A stretch of DNA of 64,000 nt from Nocardia asteroides (GCA_019930625.1 CP082844.1:3038001-3102000), one strand, 5' to 3'; shown: positions 28,531-37,643, numbered from the stretch's first letter. Numbers and translations are program-made. Notes: generated by a model not told the origin, from the sequence alone.

Positions 28531-29571
28531 ATGAGCCCGGAACGCTGGGTGGTGAAGCTCGACCCACCCACTGGCGTGCGCCCCTGGTTCATCGAGTTCC
28601 TCGCGGCGGCGCGGGAGGCAATTCAGACTTCCGCGGATCTGCTGGCGACGGGTACGCCTTCGCAGGCCCCGGATATGCTGAAGTTGTTGCGCGATGAGAA
28701 GCTCATCATCGGTGACGAGGACAACTCGGCCTTGGCCAAGGGCTACGCCGAACGCGCACGCGAGTTCAGCGACCTCAAAGAGGAAATTCATAAGCAGGAC
28801 GCCAACGTCGACCTGTCCGCCTACGGCGCATACGACATCTCGAGCGGCACTTTCGTGGCGGTCAAGCAACACGTCAAAGCTTTGCAGGATGCGCTCAGAG
28901 ATATCACTGGCCCGAGTCCTGGCAAGGAGTTCATCGACCTCGACCTCGAGTTCAGGCTGGCGAACACCGTGCTGCGGACGATCGACAAGGTGCACGACGA
29001 GATCGAGAAGGCCAACGACCGCGTGCAGGCTCACGCGAACGACATCAAAGGTTCCGTGCCGACACACACCCCGGCCTACACTCCGGCGTCAGCGCCCCGT
29101 AACTACGTGCCGAGCAACTACATGCAGCGCAGTTATACGCCGGATTCGAGCTTCGTGCCCGCCGCGACGGCCGCCGACTACTCCCGCTACCAGGGCAACG
29201 TCTCGGTCGACGCCGCCATCGAGGGTGCGCTCGACGCGCTGGGTATCACCGATCCAGTGGCCCGCGAGTACTGGAAGCAGGGTTACCGGGTCCTGATCCA
29301 ACGGGAATCGGGCAATGACCCCAACGCGGTCAACAACTGGGACAGCAACGCCGCAGCGGGAAGAGCGTCCAGGGGGCTTACGCAGACCATCCCCAGCACC
29401 TTCCAGGCCTACCACGTGGCCGGAACGTCCAACAACATCCACGATCCGGTGGCCAATGTGGCCGCCAGCATGAACTACGTCATGGAACGGTACGGCGTCT
29501 CCCGAGACGGTCACGACCTCCAAGAGAAGGTCCAGCAAACGAACCCGCGCGCTGCCGCGAAGGGCTACTGA
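28531..29571 (+). CDS. Lytic transglycosylase (SLT-domain) protein
   Basis: A 346-aa protein. Residues 1-175 are mostly helical and charged, with coiled-coil character (VLRTIDKVHDEIEKANDRVQ). A Pro/Ser/Thr/Tyr-rich linker follows (TPAYTPASAPRNYVPSNYM). Residues about 225-330 are an SLT-type peptidoglycan-cleaving domain. The catalytic Glu lies in VLIQRESGNDPNAVN, then comes SRGLTQTIPSTFQAYH and a VAASMNYVMERYG helix, as in phage tape-measure and actinobacterial muralytic domains. No Sec signal is visible. The helical N-terminus suggests export through an ESX-like system or delivery as part of a larger machine, but this is inference. ATG 28531 lacks a good ribosome site. Confidence 0.8.
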   Translation: MSPERWVVKLDPPTGVRPWFIEFLAAAREAIQTSADLLATGTPSQAPDMLKLLRDEKLIIGDEDNSALAKGYAERAREFSDLKEEIHKQDANVDLSAYGAYDISSGTFVAVKQHVKALQDALRDITGPSPGKEFIDLDLEFRLANTVLRTIDKVHDEIEKANDRVQAHANDIKGSVPTHTPAYTPASAPRNYVPSNYMQRSYTPDSSFVPAATAADYSRYQGNVSVDAAIEGALDALGITDPVAREYWKQGYRVLIQRESGNDPNAVNNWDSNAAAGRASRGLTQTIPSTFQAYHVAGTSNNIHDPVANVAASMNYVMERYGVSRDGHDLQEKVQQTNPRAAAKGY

Positions 29572-29781
29572 GCCGAGTTCCGTCCCGGCGTCGACCGGCG
29601 CTGCCGGGCGGCCGACCCCGACCGCCGCGATTGCTCGTCGGGTCGAACGACTTTCGATAACGAGTTATCTTGTCGGTCTCCGGTCCAGGCGATCGACCGG
29701 TTTCTCGGAAGAGGTCGACGGCCGAGGAAGCTCTGGCGCGCTGCGTCTGGAACACTCGATCGTCGGAAAGGTTCTTTGCTG

Positions 29782-31431
29782 ATGTTCCGTCGTTTCACGA
29801 CCCAGGCGTCCCCCGGGGCGCCGCCGGTGGATGACCTGGTGGCAGGCGCGCTGCCGGACCGGGTGCAGATCGCGCACGAACGGTTGGCCCACCAGGACGA
29901 CCCGGCACTACTGGAAGCACTGTCGGAGCGTGAGCTCGCCGCCTCCCGCGAGTTGGCCGAGCTCGTGCGTGACTACGAACGCCACGAGAAGCGGGCGCGT
30001 ATCCAGGCGGCCGCCGATGCCGCGGAGCGGGTGCGGCGCACGGCCGCCGAGTTGGCCGAGCGCGAGGCTGCCGACCTGTTACGGGCCGCGCAGGCGATCG
30101 GTGAGCAGCGGCACAGCAGCAGTCCGCACGCGAAAGTGGCTCGCCTGCACCAGCGCAAGCCGCGGGTGCTGGGGCTGCTGGCCGGGGTGGTCGCGTTCTC
30201 GATGCTGTTCTCCGCGGTCACGGTGCAGCAGAACATCGCGCCGACCGGCGGCGCGAGCAATCCCATGTTCTGGCTGTCCTATGGCTTGGAAGCGCTGATC
30301 AGCGCGGTACTCGTCGCGTTGATGCTGTCCACCGGGGATACCGCCGAGTGGGGGGTGATCGATCGGTTGTGGCAGGTCTACACCGTCGAGGGCGTCTTGC
30401 TGACGGCGAGCATCGCGCTGAACACGTTCCCCTACTTCAGGACAGGCGACCTGGCCGGGATCGGTATCCACGCGATCGCACCGATCATGATCGGCGTCGC
30501 GCTCGTCACCCACCGGCTCGTCGCCGAGCGATACGGGCGGGCGATCGAGCAAGCGACCGCCGCCGTGCCCGACCATGAAGATCTCCAGGAACGACTTGCG
30601 GCGCTCACTCAGGTCGGAGGGGCCGGGAACCAGATCCTGCCGAGCATCCTCATGGAGCCGCCTGCGACCGCTCGCCGGGCCGGGGAGCCTTCCAGCGCCG
30701 AACAAGCTCCGGAGGCCGCGGCTGTGGCCGGGCAGCACCCCGGCGCAGATCCGCAACAGGACCGGACCACCGCGGTCGAAGCGGGACAGCCATCCGCCGA
30801 TGAAGCCCGAGCAGCTGCGACCACCGCTGTGCCCGCGCCCGAACTCACCGAGCTGTGGCTGGCCACCACACCGTTTCCGGCGGTCGAGCGGTCTGCCGCC
30901 GGTTCCGGGTCCGGTGCGCACCCGCCCGCCGAGTCCAGCCCGGACGAGGCGGTTCTCGACGCGCGGTTGGCGGCGGCGGTGCGCCAGACGCTCGACCGCA
31001 TCCGCTTCAGCAGGCAGCCGGAGCCGGCCGAGCGGCCGGTGGAGCATCCGACCGCTGCAGCGACCGAGCCGAGTGCCTCTGAAATCGCGGAGACGGCCGA
31101 CGAGCACGGTGCACGACATGAGTCTTCCGAAGCCCACTCCGAGTCGATTGCCCGTGACGTGGCGCAGGAGGTCACCGTGCCCGGCGCCGACTCCGAGCAT
31201 GTCGTGCGCTCGGAGACCGTTGCGCCGAACGGCCGTGCGCTGGAGCCGATCGGCGCGGGCGTGGCTCAGCACTACGCCCCCAGCGGGGACGACAACGGTC
31301 GTCCGGCGCGGATGGAGCAGGTAACGCCGGTCGTGGCCGTGGACAAGGCGCCGATTGTGGAGGAAGCTGCCGCAACAGCGGCCGCCACAGCACCGCGCGT
31401 GGTCAACGAACGGCAGCTCACCACCCGTTAG
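29782..31431 (+). CDS. Four-helix membrane protein with long acidic tail
   Basis: A 549-aa protein I cannot name. Residues 1-120 form a charged coiled coil (ERELAASRELAELVRDYERH). About 130-260 hold four membrane segments: VLGLLAGVVAFSMLFSAVTV, FWLSYGLEALISAVLVALML, VEGVLLTASIALNTFPYF and IHAIAPIMIGVALVTHRLV. The remaining 290 residues are a disordered Glu/Ala/Pro/Ser-rich tail. The layout recalls membrane proteins of actinobacterial conjugative elements (SpdB/DUF2637-like), but the match is weak. ATG 29782 follows GGAAAGG. It lies 210 bases after the transglycosylase gene, which may be a partner. Confidence 0.65.
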   Translation: MFRRFTTQASPGAPPVDDLVAGALPDRVQIAHERLAHQDDPALLEALSERELAASRELAELVRDYERHEKRARIQAAADAAERVRRTAAELAEREAADLLRAAQAIGEQRHSSSPHAKVARLHQRKPRVLGLLAGVVAFSMLFSAVTVQQNIAPTGGASNPMFWLSYGLEALISAVLVALMLSTGDTAEWGVIDRLWQVYTVEGVLLTASIALNTFPYFRTGDLAGIGIHAIAPIMIGVALVTHRLVAERYGRAIEQATAAVPDHEDLQERLAALTQVGGAGNQILPSILMEPPATARRAGEPSSAEQAPEAAAVAGQHPGADPQQDRTTAVEAGQPSADEARAAATTAVPAPELTELWLATTPFPAVERSAAGSGSGAHPPAESSPDEAVLDARLAAAVRQTLDRIRFSRQPEPAERPVEHPTAAATEPSASEIAETADEHGARHESSEAHSESIARDVAQEVTVPGADSEHVVRSETVAPNGRALEPIGAGVAQHYAPSGDDNGRPARMEQVTPVVAVDKAPIVEEAAATAAATAPRVVNERQLTTR

Positions 31432-31594
31432 CCCGCACGCCGCAGCGATACCCGTCTGACTTTCGAAGGCGGTCGGCGACAGCGCTGCTCCGCGGGTTGG
31501 CGCTGCATGGTCGGGGTGGTTCTGCATGCGAGACGACTACCCATGCGGAGGCTTGTCCGCTGTGGTGGTCTCTCGTGACCGGCGCCGAGCGATC

Positions 31595-31933
31595 TCAGCC
31601 CTGAGCCTGCAAACTCCACTCGCGCCCGTCGGGATCCCGCACCGTCATTTCCTTTGTCCCGTAATGGGTTGCCTCGAACGGTGCGACCACTTCGATGTCG
31701 CTGTTCGGCTGGAACGTGTCGGCGTCGGTGACGGTGAGTACGAGTTGTGTCCGGGGGCTCTGATAATTCGGCACTTCGGCGATGAAAACGTAAGGTCCGT
31801 CCCCGTTGCGGAACAGGCCGGAGTTGTGGTCGGTGGTGAACTCCGGCTCGTAGCCGAGGGCTTGGAAGAATCTCGCCGTCTTGCCCCAGTTGTGCGTCTC
31901 CACGTGCACGCCTTCGATGCCCGTCGTCGTCAT
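31595..31933 (-). CDS. VOC family protein (glyoxalase-like)
   Basis: A 112-aa single VOC module. It opens with GIEGVHVETHNWGKTARFFQ (first metal-binding His region) and ends EMTVRDPDGREWSLQAQG with the conserved acidic residue. Small VOC proteins of this type dimerise and often bind metals or small electrophiles; no substrate can be assigned. ATG 31933 follows GGAGAGGCGTTG. A ribbon-helix-helix gene ends 13 bases upstream on the same strand, so they probably share a transcript. Confidence 0.85.
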   Translation of the reverse strand: MTTTGIEGVHVETHNWGKTARFFQALGYEPEFTTDHNSGLFRNGDGPYVFIAEVPNYQSPRTQLVLTVTDADTFQPNSDIEVVAPFEATHYGTKEMTVRDPDGREWSLQAQG

Positions 31934-31946
31934 CAACGCCTCTCCT

Positions 31947-32108
31947 TCAGTCCTGATCGTTGTCTTGGGCGTCGTCCAGGTAGGCGCGCAACGCGTCCGC
32001 GACCAGTGCCGACAGGGACGTGCCCGACTCGATGGCGCGGAACTTCACCTGCTTGATCAGCCCGACCGGCAAGTACACGTTGAACTGCTTCACTTCCTCG
32101 TCGCCCAC
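31947..32108 (-). CDS. Ribbon-helix-helix (CopG-like) DNA-binding protein, 53 aa
   Basis: A gene shorter than usual cut-offs. It reads [20 protein letters not shown] then [20 protein letters not shown], a textbook ribbon-helix-helix fold: a beta strand (QFNVYLP) followed by two helices with the Gly-Thr-Ser turn. Such proteins bind DNA as dimers. The start is GTG 32108 and the stop is at 31947-31949. Three tandem 8-bp GCTAG-type repeats lie 9 bases upstream and are a likely operator for self-control and for the divergent ATPase operon. The VOC gene follows in the same direction. Confidence 0.85.
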   Translation of the reverse strand: MGDEEVKQFNVYLPVGLIKQVKFRAIESGTSLSALVADALRAYLDDAQDNDQD

Positions 32109-32116
32109 TCGTCGAT

Positions 32117-32140
32117 GCTAGCATGCTAGTAAGCTAGCGT
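32117..32140. promoter_or_regulatory. Three tandem 8-bp repeats, likely RHH operator
   Basis: GCTAGCAT, GCTAGTAA and GCTAGCGT lie head to tail at exact 8-bp spacing. The first two also form the 12-bp palindrome CTAGCATGCTAG. The site lies between the ribbon-helix-helix gene (start 32108) and the MoxR gene (start 32194). Short tandem half-sites are the usual target of this protein family. Confidence 0.6.
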
Positions 32141-32193
32141 GCGCGGCACTTTTGCGGTCGACCCGGCGGCGGAATGGCCGTAGCGTCGAATTC

Positions 32194-33588
32194 GTGAAAG
32201 TTCCCGCACACCTGCCCACGACCGCGGGCGAGCTTCGTTCGGCCGGGCACCTGCCGCGTGGCGTGAAAACCGAGATCCGCGAGAACCTGCTGGCGCTGCT
32301 GAGTTCCGGCGGCGACCCGTGGCCCGGCATCGTCGGGTTCGACCGGACGGTCGTGCCGCAGCTGGAGCGCGCGCTGCTGGCGGGGCACGATGTCGTGCTG
32401 CTCGGTGAGCGCGGCCAGGGCAAGACCCGTCTGCTGCGTTCGCTGGTCGGTCTGCTCGACGAGTGGACGCCCGTGATCGCGGGCGCCGAACTGGGCGAAC
32501 ATCCGCTCGACCCGATCAGCCCGGCCGGTCGTCGGCTGGCCGCCGAACTGGGCGACGACCTGCCCGTCGCGTGGCGCCATCGCTCGGAGCGGTACGCGGA
32601 GAAGCTGGCCACGCCCGACACCTCCGTCGGTGACCTGATCGGTGACGTCGACCCGGTCAAGGTGGCCGAGGGCCGCAGCCTCGGCGACCCGGAGACCATC
32701 CACTTCGGGCTCGTCCCTCGCGCGCACCGCGGCATCGTGGCGATCAACGAACTGCCCGATCTCGCCGAACGCATCCAGGTCGCGCTGCTGAACGTGATGG
32801 AGGAACGCGATATCCAGGTCCGCGGCTACACCCTGCGGCTGCCGCTGGACGTATTGCTCGTCGCCACCGCGAATCCGGAGGATTACACCAACCGCGGCCG
32901 GATCATCACCCCGCTGAAGGACCGGTTCGGCGCGGAGATCCGCACGCATTACCCGCTCAGCGTGGCGGCCGAGGTGGCTCTGGTCCGCCAGGAGGCCGGG
33001 CTGGTTGCCGAGGTGGGCGATCCGCTGATCGAGGTGCTCGCTCGCTTCGTGCGGCAATTGCGCGAGTCGTCCGCGATCGACCAGCGGTCGGGGGTGTCGG
33101 CGCGGTTCGCCGTCGCCGCGGCCGAAACCGTGGCGGCGGCGGCGTTGCGCAGATCCGCGGTGACCGGCGAGAGTCCCGCCGTGGCCCGTCCCGTCGACCT
33201 CGAATCCGTCCCGGCGGTGTTGCGTGGCAAGCTGGAGTTCGAGTCCGGCGAGGAGGGCCGGGAGCAGGAACATCTCACCCACCTGCTGCGCCGCTCGTTC
33301 TCCGAGACCGCGGGGGCGTTACTCGGTGGTCTGAACCTGCGTCCGCTGGCCGAGGCGGTCGGTGACGGCCATCTGGTGACCACCGGCGAACGCGTGCCGG
33401 GCGAGCAGGTGCTGTCGGCGCTGCCCGAACTGCCCGTCCTGCACGAAGTCGCCGCACGGCTCGGTGTCGACGCCGCCGATCCGCCGTCCCGGATCGCTTC
33501 GGCCGTCGAGTTCGCTTTGGAGGCGCTCTACCTGGCGCGTCAGATCGCGAAAGACTCCGACGACGGTGTGGCGGTGTACGGCCGATGA
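32194..33588 (+). CDS. MoxR/magnesium-chelatase-like AAA+ ATPase
   Basis: A 464-aa AAA+ protein. The Walker A GERGQGKT is at residues 71-78, followed by a Walker B with sensor (GIVAINELPDLAERIQVALL, then VMEERDIQVRGY) and VLLVATANPEDYTNRGRII, as in MoxR and ChlI-like ATPases. The C-terminal 200 residues are helical lid. I start it at GTG 32194 (VKVPAHLPTT). It is followed 25 bases later by a VWA-domain gene. MoxR-VWA pairs act as chaperones that insert cofactors or assemble complexes, but the client is not evident here. Probably repressed by the divergent ribbon-helix-helix protein through the 8-bp repeats. Confidence 0.92.
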   Translation: MKVPAHLPTTAGELRSAGHLPRGVKTEIRENLLALLSSGGDPWPGIVGFDRTVVPQLERALLAGHDVVLLGERGQGKTRLLRSLVGLLDEWTPVIAGAELGEHPLDPISPAGRRLAAELGDDLPVAWRHRSERYAEKLATPDTSVGDLIGDVDPVKVAEGRSLGDPETIHFGLVPRAHRGIVAINELPDLAERIQVALLNVMEERDIQVRGYTLRLPLDVLLVATANPEDYTNRGRIITPLKDRFGAEIRTHYPLSVAAEVALVRQEAGLVAEVGDPLIEVLARFVRQLRESSAIDQRSGVSARFAVAAAETVAAAALRRSAVTGESPAVARPVDLESVPAVLRGKLEFESGEEGREQEHLTHLLRRSFSETAGALLGGLNLRPLAEAVGDGHLVTTGERVPGEQVLSALPELPVLHEVAARLGVDAADPPSRIASAVEFALEALYLARQIAKDSDDGVAVYGR

Positions 33589-33613
33589 CCGCGGTGGCTT
33601 CCGGCGGGGCGTC

Positions 33614-35563
33614 GTGACCGCTTCCGATCGCTACTCCTACGGGCCCTATCACGACGGACCCGATCCTTTGGCGCCCCCGCTGGACCTGCGAGAGGCGCTG
33701 GACCGGATCGGTCGCGACGTGATGGAGGGAAGTTCGCCGCGCAATGCTCTGCAAGAGTTGCTGCGGCGCGGCACCCGCACCATGCCGGGGCTGGAGGAGC
33801 TGACGCGCCGGCTGTGGCAGCGCCGTGCGGAGATCTCCCGGAGTCACCGGCTGGATGGTACTTTGCAACAGGTCCGGGAACTGCTGGAAGAGGCGCTGGA
33901 CGCCGAGCGCCGCGTCCTGTTCCCCGACCCCTCCGACGACGCCAGGTTCGCCGAGGCGCAGTTGGACGCACTGCCGTCGAGCACGGCCGCCGCCGTCACC
34001 GAACTCGCCGAGTACGACTGGCGATCCGCGACCGGCCGCGAGAACTACCAGAAGATCCGCGACCTGCTCGGCCGAGAGCTGCTCGAATCGCGCTTCGAGG
34101 GCATGAAACAGGCCTTGCAGAACACGACGCCCCAGGACGTCGAGCGGGTCAGGCGGATGATGTCCGACCTGAACGACCTGCTCGCCGCCCACGCGCGGGG
34201 CGAGGACACCCAGAAGCGATTCGCCGAGTTCATGGCCGAGCACGGCGAATTCTTCCCGGAGAACCCACGCGACACCGAGGAATTGATCGACGCGCTCGCG
34301 GCCCGCGCCGCCGCCGCGCAACGGATGATGAACTCGATGTCCGAGCAGCAGCGCGCGGAATTGTCCGAGCTGATCGGCCAGGCGTTCGGCGACCCGGGCA
34401 TCGCCCAGCAGGTCGCCGCGTTGGACGCGCATCTGCGGGCGCTGCGCCCGGGCGAGGACTGGACTTCCGGGCGGCGTTTCCGCGGCGAGGACCCGCTCGG
34501 TCTCGGCGCGGGCGCGCAAGCCCTACAGGACCTCGCCGAACTCGACGCGCTCGCCGAGCAACTCGGCCAGTCCTACGCCGGTGCCCGGCTGGAGGACATC
34601 GACTTGGACGCGCTGGCTCGCCACCTCGGGGCGGATGCGAGCGTGGACGCGGCCCGGCTGGCCGAGCTGGAACGCGAATTGCGCGAGCAAGGCATCTTCG
34701 AGCGGGCGCAGGACGGCTCACTGCGATTGACGCCCAAGGCTTTGCGGCGGCTCGGTGAGGTGGCGTTGCGTGATGTCGTCGGGCAGTTGCGGTCTCGGCG
34801 CGGTGAGCGCGACACGGCCCTGGCCGGTGCGGCAGGTGAGCCGACCGGTGGCTCCCGGGCTTGGCGCTTCGGTGACACCGAGCCGTGGGACGTGTCGCGG
34901 ACCGTGCGCAATGCCGTGCTGCGGTCGGCGTCCACGGGCAGCCGCCGGGTAACGCTGGATGTTTCCGATGTCGAGATCATGGAGACCGAGCGGCGGTCCA
35001 GGGCCGCCGTGGCGCTGTGCGTCGACACGTCCTGGTCGATGGTGCAGGACGGCAGATGGGTGCCGATGAAGCGCACCGCCCTCGCGCTGCACCACTTGAT
35101 CGGCACCCGCTTCCGTTCCGACGCGCTGAGCGTGATCACCTTCGGCAGGCACGCCACGACCGTCGACATCGGCGAACTCACCGCGCTGGAAGGCGTCTGG
35201 GAGCAGGGCACCAATCTGCACCACGCGCTGCTGCTGGCCGCGGCGCACCTGCGCAGGCACCCGGACGCGGTGCCCGTCGTGCTGGTCGTCACCGACGGCG
35301 AACCGACCGCCCATCTGGAACCGGACGGTGAGGCGTACTTCAACTGGCCCCCGGAGCCGCGCACGCTGGCCGTGACGATGGCCCAGGTCGACGCATTGGC
35401 CAAACTCGGCGCGTCGGTGACGGTATTCATGCTCGGCGACGATCCGCGACTGGGCGCGTTCGTCGACTTGGTGGCCCGCCGCAGCGGCGGACGCGTGGTG
35501 GCTCCGGACCTCGACGGTCTCGGCGCCGCCGTGGTGAGCGACTATCTGCGGGGCCGGCGCTGA
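33614..35563 (+). CDS. VWA-domain protein, partner of the MoxR-like ATPase
   Basis: A 649-aa protein. Residues 1-430 are helical (ELLEEALDAERRVLF). The C-terminal 200 residues form a von Willebrand A domain with an intact metal-binding MIDAS motif: DTSWS at residues 471-475, the Thr in EQGTNLHHAL, and the Asp of VVLVVTDGEP. Such proteins act with MoxR-type ATPases as metal-dependent substrate adaptors. Start: GTG 33614, 25 bases after the ATPase stop, without a strong ribosome site. The two genes almost certainly form one operon. Cytoplasmic, with no signal or membrane helix. Confidence 0.92.
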   Translation: MTASDRYSYGPYHDGPDPLAPPLDLREALDRIGRDVMEGSSPRNALQELLRRGTRTMPGLEELTRRLWQRRAEISRSHRLDGTLQQVRELLEEALDAERRVLFPDPSDDARFAEAQLDALPSSTAAAVTELAEYDWRSATGRENYQKIRDLLGRELLESRFEGMKQALQNTTPQDVERVRRMMSDLNDLLAAHARGEDTQKRFAEFMAEHGEFFPENPRDTEELIDALAARAAAAQRMMNSMSEQQRAELSELIGQAFGDPGIAQQVAALDAHLRALRPGEDWTSGRRFRGEDPLGLGAGAQALQDLAELDALAEQLGQSYAGARLEDIDLDALARHLGADASVDAARLAELERELREQGIFERAQDGSLRLTPKALRRLGEVALRDVVGQLRSRRGERDTALAGAAGEPTGGSRAWRFGDTEPWDVSRTVRNAVLRSASTGSRRVTLDVSDVEIMETERRSRAAVALCVDTSWSMVQDGRWVPMKRTALALHHLIGTRFRSDALSVITFGRHATTVDIGELTALEGVWEQGTNLHHALLLAAAHLRRHPDAVPVVLVVTDGEPTAHLEPDGEAYFNWPPEPRTLAVTMAQVDALAKLGASVTVFMLGDDPRLGAFVDLVARRSGGRVVAPDLDGLGAAVVSDYLRGRR

Positions 35564-35643
35564 CGGTTCGGCTGATCCTCGAGGGGAATGGCCTGTGCGG
35601 GAAAGGCTCCGGACAGCGAGGTCGTTGGCTCTACACTGAGCGC

Positions 35644-35985
35644 GTGGCTTTTCGTCGGGTCGTCGCAGTGTCCATGTTCGCCTTGCTGGCTTCGCTCGGC
35701 GCTGCCGCCTGCACGGCGGAAGGCCCCGGTACGAAGACCGATTGCACCGTCACGGGATGCACGGTGACGTTCGACCGGGGTGTGGACGCGAAAGCCAGCA
35801 TCCTCGGCATCGAAACGAGACTCGTTGCTGTGAACGGGAATCTGGTCACTCTCTCGGTGGGTGGCCAGGAGGTCACGGTCCCGGCCGGGGAAACCCAATC
35901 CGCCGACGGGCGCACCATCACCGTGCAGGAAGTGACCGGCGACAAGGTCGTGGTCAAGATCGCCACGGGCCTCACCGCGAACTGA
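35644..35985 (+). CDS. Small putative lipoprotein
   Basis: A 113-aa exported protein. A signal peptide (MAFRRVVAVSMFALLASLGA) leads to the lipobox AAAC with Cys at residue 23. The mature part is beta-rich and has two further cysteines (TDCTVTGCTVTF). It resembles other small actinobacterial lipoproteins of unknown role. The GTG at 35644 lacks a strong ribosome site. It ends 260 bases before the palindrome array at 36248. Confidence 0.72.
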   Translation: MAFRRVVAVSMFALLASLGAAACTAEGPGTKTDCTVTGCTVTFDRGVDAKASILGIETRLVAVNGNLVTLSVGGQEVTVPAGETQSADGRTITVQEVTGDKVVVKIATGLTAN

Positions 35986-36247
35986 CCTTTCGTCCTACGG
36001 CGCCGCGGCCGAGTCGGCGTCGACCCGGACCGGGCGGGTCTTCTGATTGCTGCGTGGTGACTGTCGGGCGGACCGTCCGGCCTTGCCCAGCGAGCAGCGC
36101 ACCGCGCGAGAACTTGTACTCGGTGCGGCGCATGTTCGTGCGTGAACCTGCGCAGTCGTGTCGCGAAAGTGGCACCGGAGCATTCGAGCGGCCGTAGCGA
36201 GGACTTATTGTGGTCGGCTCCGGTGCGTCGACGTGGAAAAACCGAAA

Positions 36248-36294
36248 GGTATTGAATACCAACAGGTATTGAATACCAACAGGTATTGAATACC
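36248..36294. repeat. Three 13-bp palindromes in exact 17-bp tandem
   Basis: GGTATTGAATACC occurs at 36248-36260, 36265-36277 and 36282-36294. Each copy is a perfect palindrome about a central G, joined by AACA spacers. AT-rich tandem palindromes in DNA this GC-rich strongly suggest a protein-binding array. It lies 134 bases upstream of the Roadblock operon. The phase is not one helical turn (17 bp against about 10.5), so successive sites sit on different faces of the DNA. Confidence 0.8.
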
Positions 36295-36427
36295 AAAAGG
36301 TCTAATTCGACCCTTTCCAGGGCAAATGGTTTTTACCGGAAATTTCTCCCCCGATTTGCTGTACACGCCCACTGCCCGTGTGTAGCGTCTGGAAACCGTA
36401 AACCCCTCACATGACAAGTGGTGGCGC
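36295..36427 (+). promoter_or_regulatory. Probable promoter region of the Roadblock operon
   Basis: About 130 bases between the palindrome array and the first Roadblock gene, locally AT-rich (CAAATGGTTTTTACCGG) compared with the surroundings. No single -35/-10 pair is certain. The 35986-36247 stretch before the array holds nothing I can support. Confidence 0.35.
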
Positions 36428-36820
36428 GTGATCGGTATCGACGGCTGTCTCAAACGCATCATGGATATTCCCGGTGCGCGCAGTGTGACGCTCGTGGACG
36501 GCGCGAGCGGTCTGGCGATCGCCGCGGACGGCAGGCACGATCTGGTGGACGAGCACGAAGATGCCGCGGCCACAACGGATGTGGTGCGGGCGGTGCTCGC
36601 CTGCCCGGCATTGTCGACCGGCGGCGACGGTGACGACGTCACCGAGATCATCGTGTGCGGAACTCGCGGATATCACCTGCTGAACCTGGTGAACGGCGAC
36701 TTCGACGGGCGGCTTTTCGTGCACGTGCTGTTCGACGACGACACCGGGAATCTGGCGATGGCGCGATTCCAGCTCCGTGGAATTCTCGACGAATTGGCCG
36801 AGGACGCTCATGAGCCCTGA
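36428..36820 (+). CDS. Roadblock/LC7-like protein 1
   Basis: A 130-aa protein of the Roadblock/profilin-like fold. It starts VIGIDGCLKRIMDIPGARSV, with TLVDGASGLAIAADG as the central strand pair and LFVHVLFDDDTGNLAMARF near the end. These proteins act as adaptors or regulators of small GTPases in bacteria. It starts at GTG 36428 and overlaps the next gene by 11 bases. It is the first gene of a four-gene run with three Roadblock-type proteins. No GTPase gene is present. Confidence 0.78.
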   Translation: MIGIDGCLKRIMDIPGARSVTLVDGASGLAIAADGRHDLVDEHEDAAATTDVVRAVLACPALSTGGDGDDVTEIIVCGTRGYHLLNLVNGDFDGRLFVHVLFDDDTGNLAMARFQLRGILDELAEDAHEP

Positions 36821-37643
36821 ACTCGCGGTGGAATTACGGCGACTGGAGAAGGAAGGGAGTACGGGCGTGCTGCACGCGGGCGACGGCGCGTTCCATCTCG
36901 CCGGAGGCGCGATCGTTTCCGCCGACTGCCGTCGCACCACGGGGCTGGACCGGCTGGTGGTCGAGGCGGGCGTGGCGACCGCCGAGGACTGGCGGCGCGC
37001 GAGAGCGGGAGATCCCGGCCGTGTGCTGGGAAGGCCGCGGCTGGAAACCCTGGCGATGCTGTCGGTCTTCGACGCCGCCTACTTTCTGCTGGCCTCACCC
37101 GCCGTCCCCGAGTTCCGGCCCGCGCCGCCGCACTGGCTCGCCCCCGTATGCCACATCACGCCCCGGGTTCTCGTGCAGGAGTGCGCGCGACGCGGCGACC
37201 CGGAATCCGGGCCGTGGCCCGCGGAGCTGGTCGACCGCGTCCCCGTGGTGCCGGTCCGCAGGGTGCGGCGGCGGCGTGTCGTACTCACCGGGGGCCAAGC
37301 GGAGGTGCTGGCCGCCGCCGATGGCCGGCGCAGCGTCGCGGGCATCGGGCGTGAACTCGGCCGGACGACCTATGGATGCCTCGTCGCGGTGCGCGACCTG
37401 ACGGCAGCGGGGCTGATCGAGCCGCCCGTACCGGCGTCCGCGCCGACGGCGGCCGAGCCGGTCGTGCCCGGGCCGGTGGCCACGGAACCCGAAGCGGCCG
37501 CACCCGTGATCGCCCCGCCGGGTCGGCTTCCCCGGCGCCGTGGGCGGCACGCGGCCGCGCCGATCCCCGCCGCCGATCGCCCGGAGCCGCCGGACCGCGA
37601 CTTGCTGGTCCGCCTGCAAGCGGCTTTGGAGGAACTCGCGTGA
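36810..37643 (+). CDS. DUF4388-like regulator with winged-helix region
   Basis: A 277-aa protein. The first half resembles DUF4388/PatA-type N-terminal domains: VELRRLEKEGSTGVLHAGDG, then AFHLAGGAIVSADC and a helix pair. The middle (RSVAGIGRELGRTTYGCLVA) looks like a small winged helix, and the tail is Pro/Ala-rich. In other bacteria this domain is paired with response or motility regulators. The ATG at 36810 overlaps the preceding gene, and its own stop overlaps the next start (GTGA). It is presumably a cytoplasmic signal-transducing partner of the Roadblock proteins. Confidence 0.72.
   Translation: MSPELAVELRRLEKEGSTGVLHAGDGAFHLAGGAIVSADCRRTTGLDRLVVEAGVATAEDWRRARAGDPGRVLGRPRLETLAMLSVFDAAYFLLASPAVPEFRPAPPHWLAPVCHITPRVLVQECARRGDPESGPWPAELVDRVPVVPVRRVRRRRVVLTGGQAEVLAAADGRRSVAGIGRELGRTTYGCLVAVRDLTAAGLIEPPVPASAPTAAEPVVPGPVATEPEAAAPVIAPPGRLPRRRGRHAAAPIPAADRPEPPDRDLLVRLQAALEELA

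Noticed and set aside
36248..36294. Reading the palindrome array as a CRISPR
   Set aside because: The spacers are four identical bases and the unit is 17 bp; there are no unique spacers and no cas genes.
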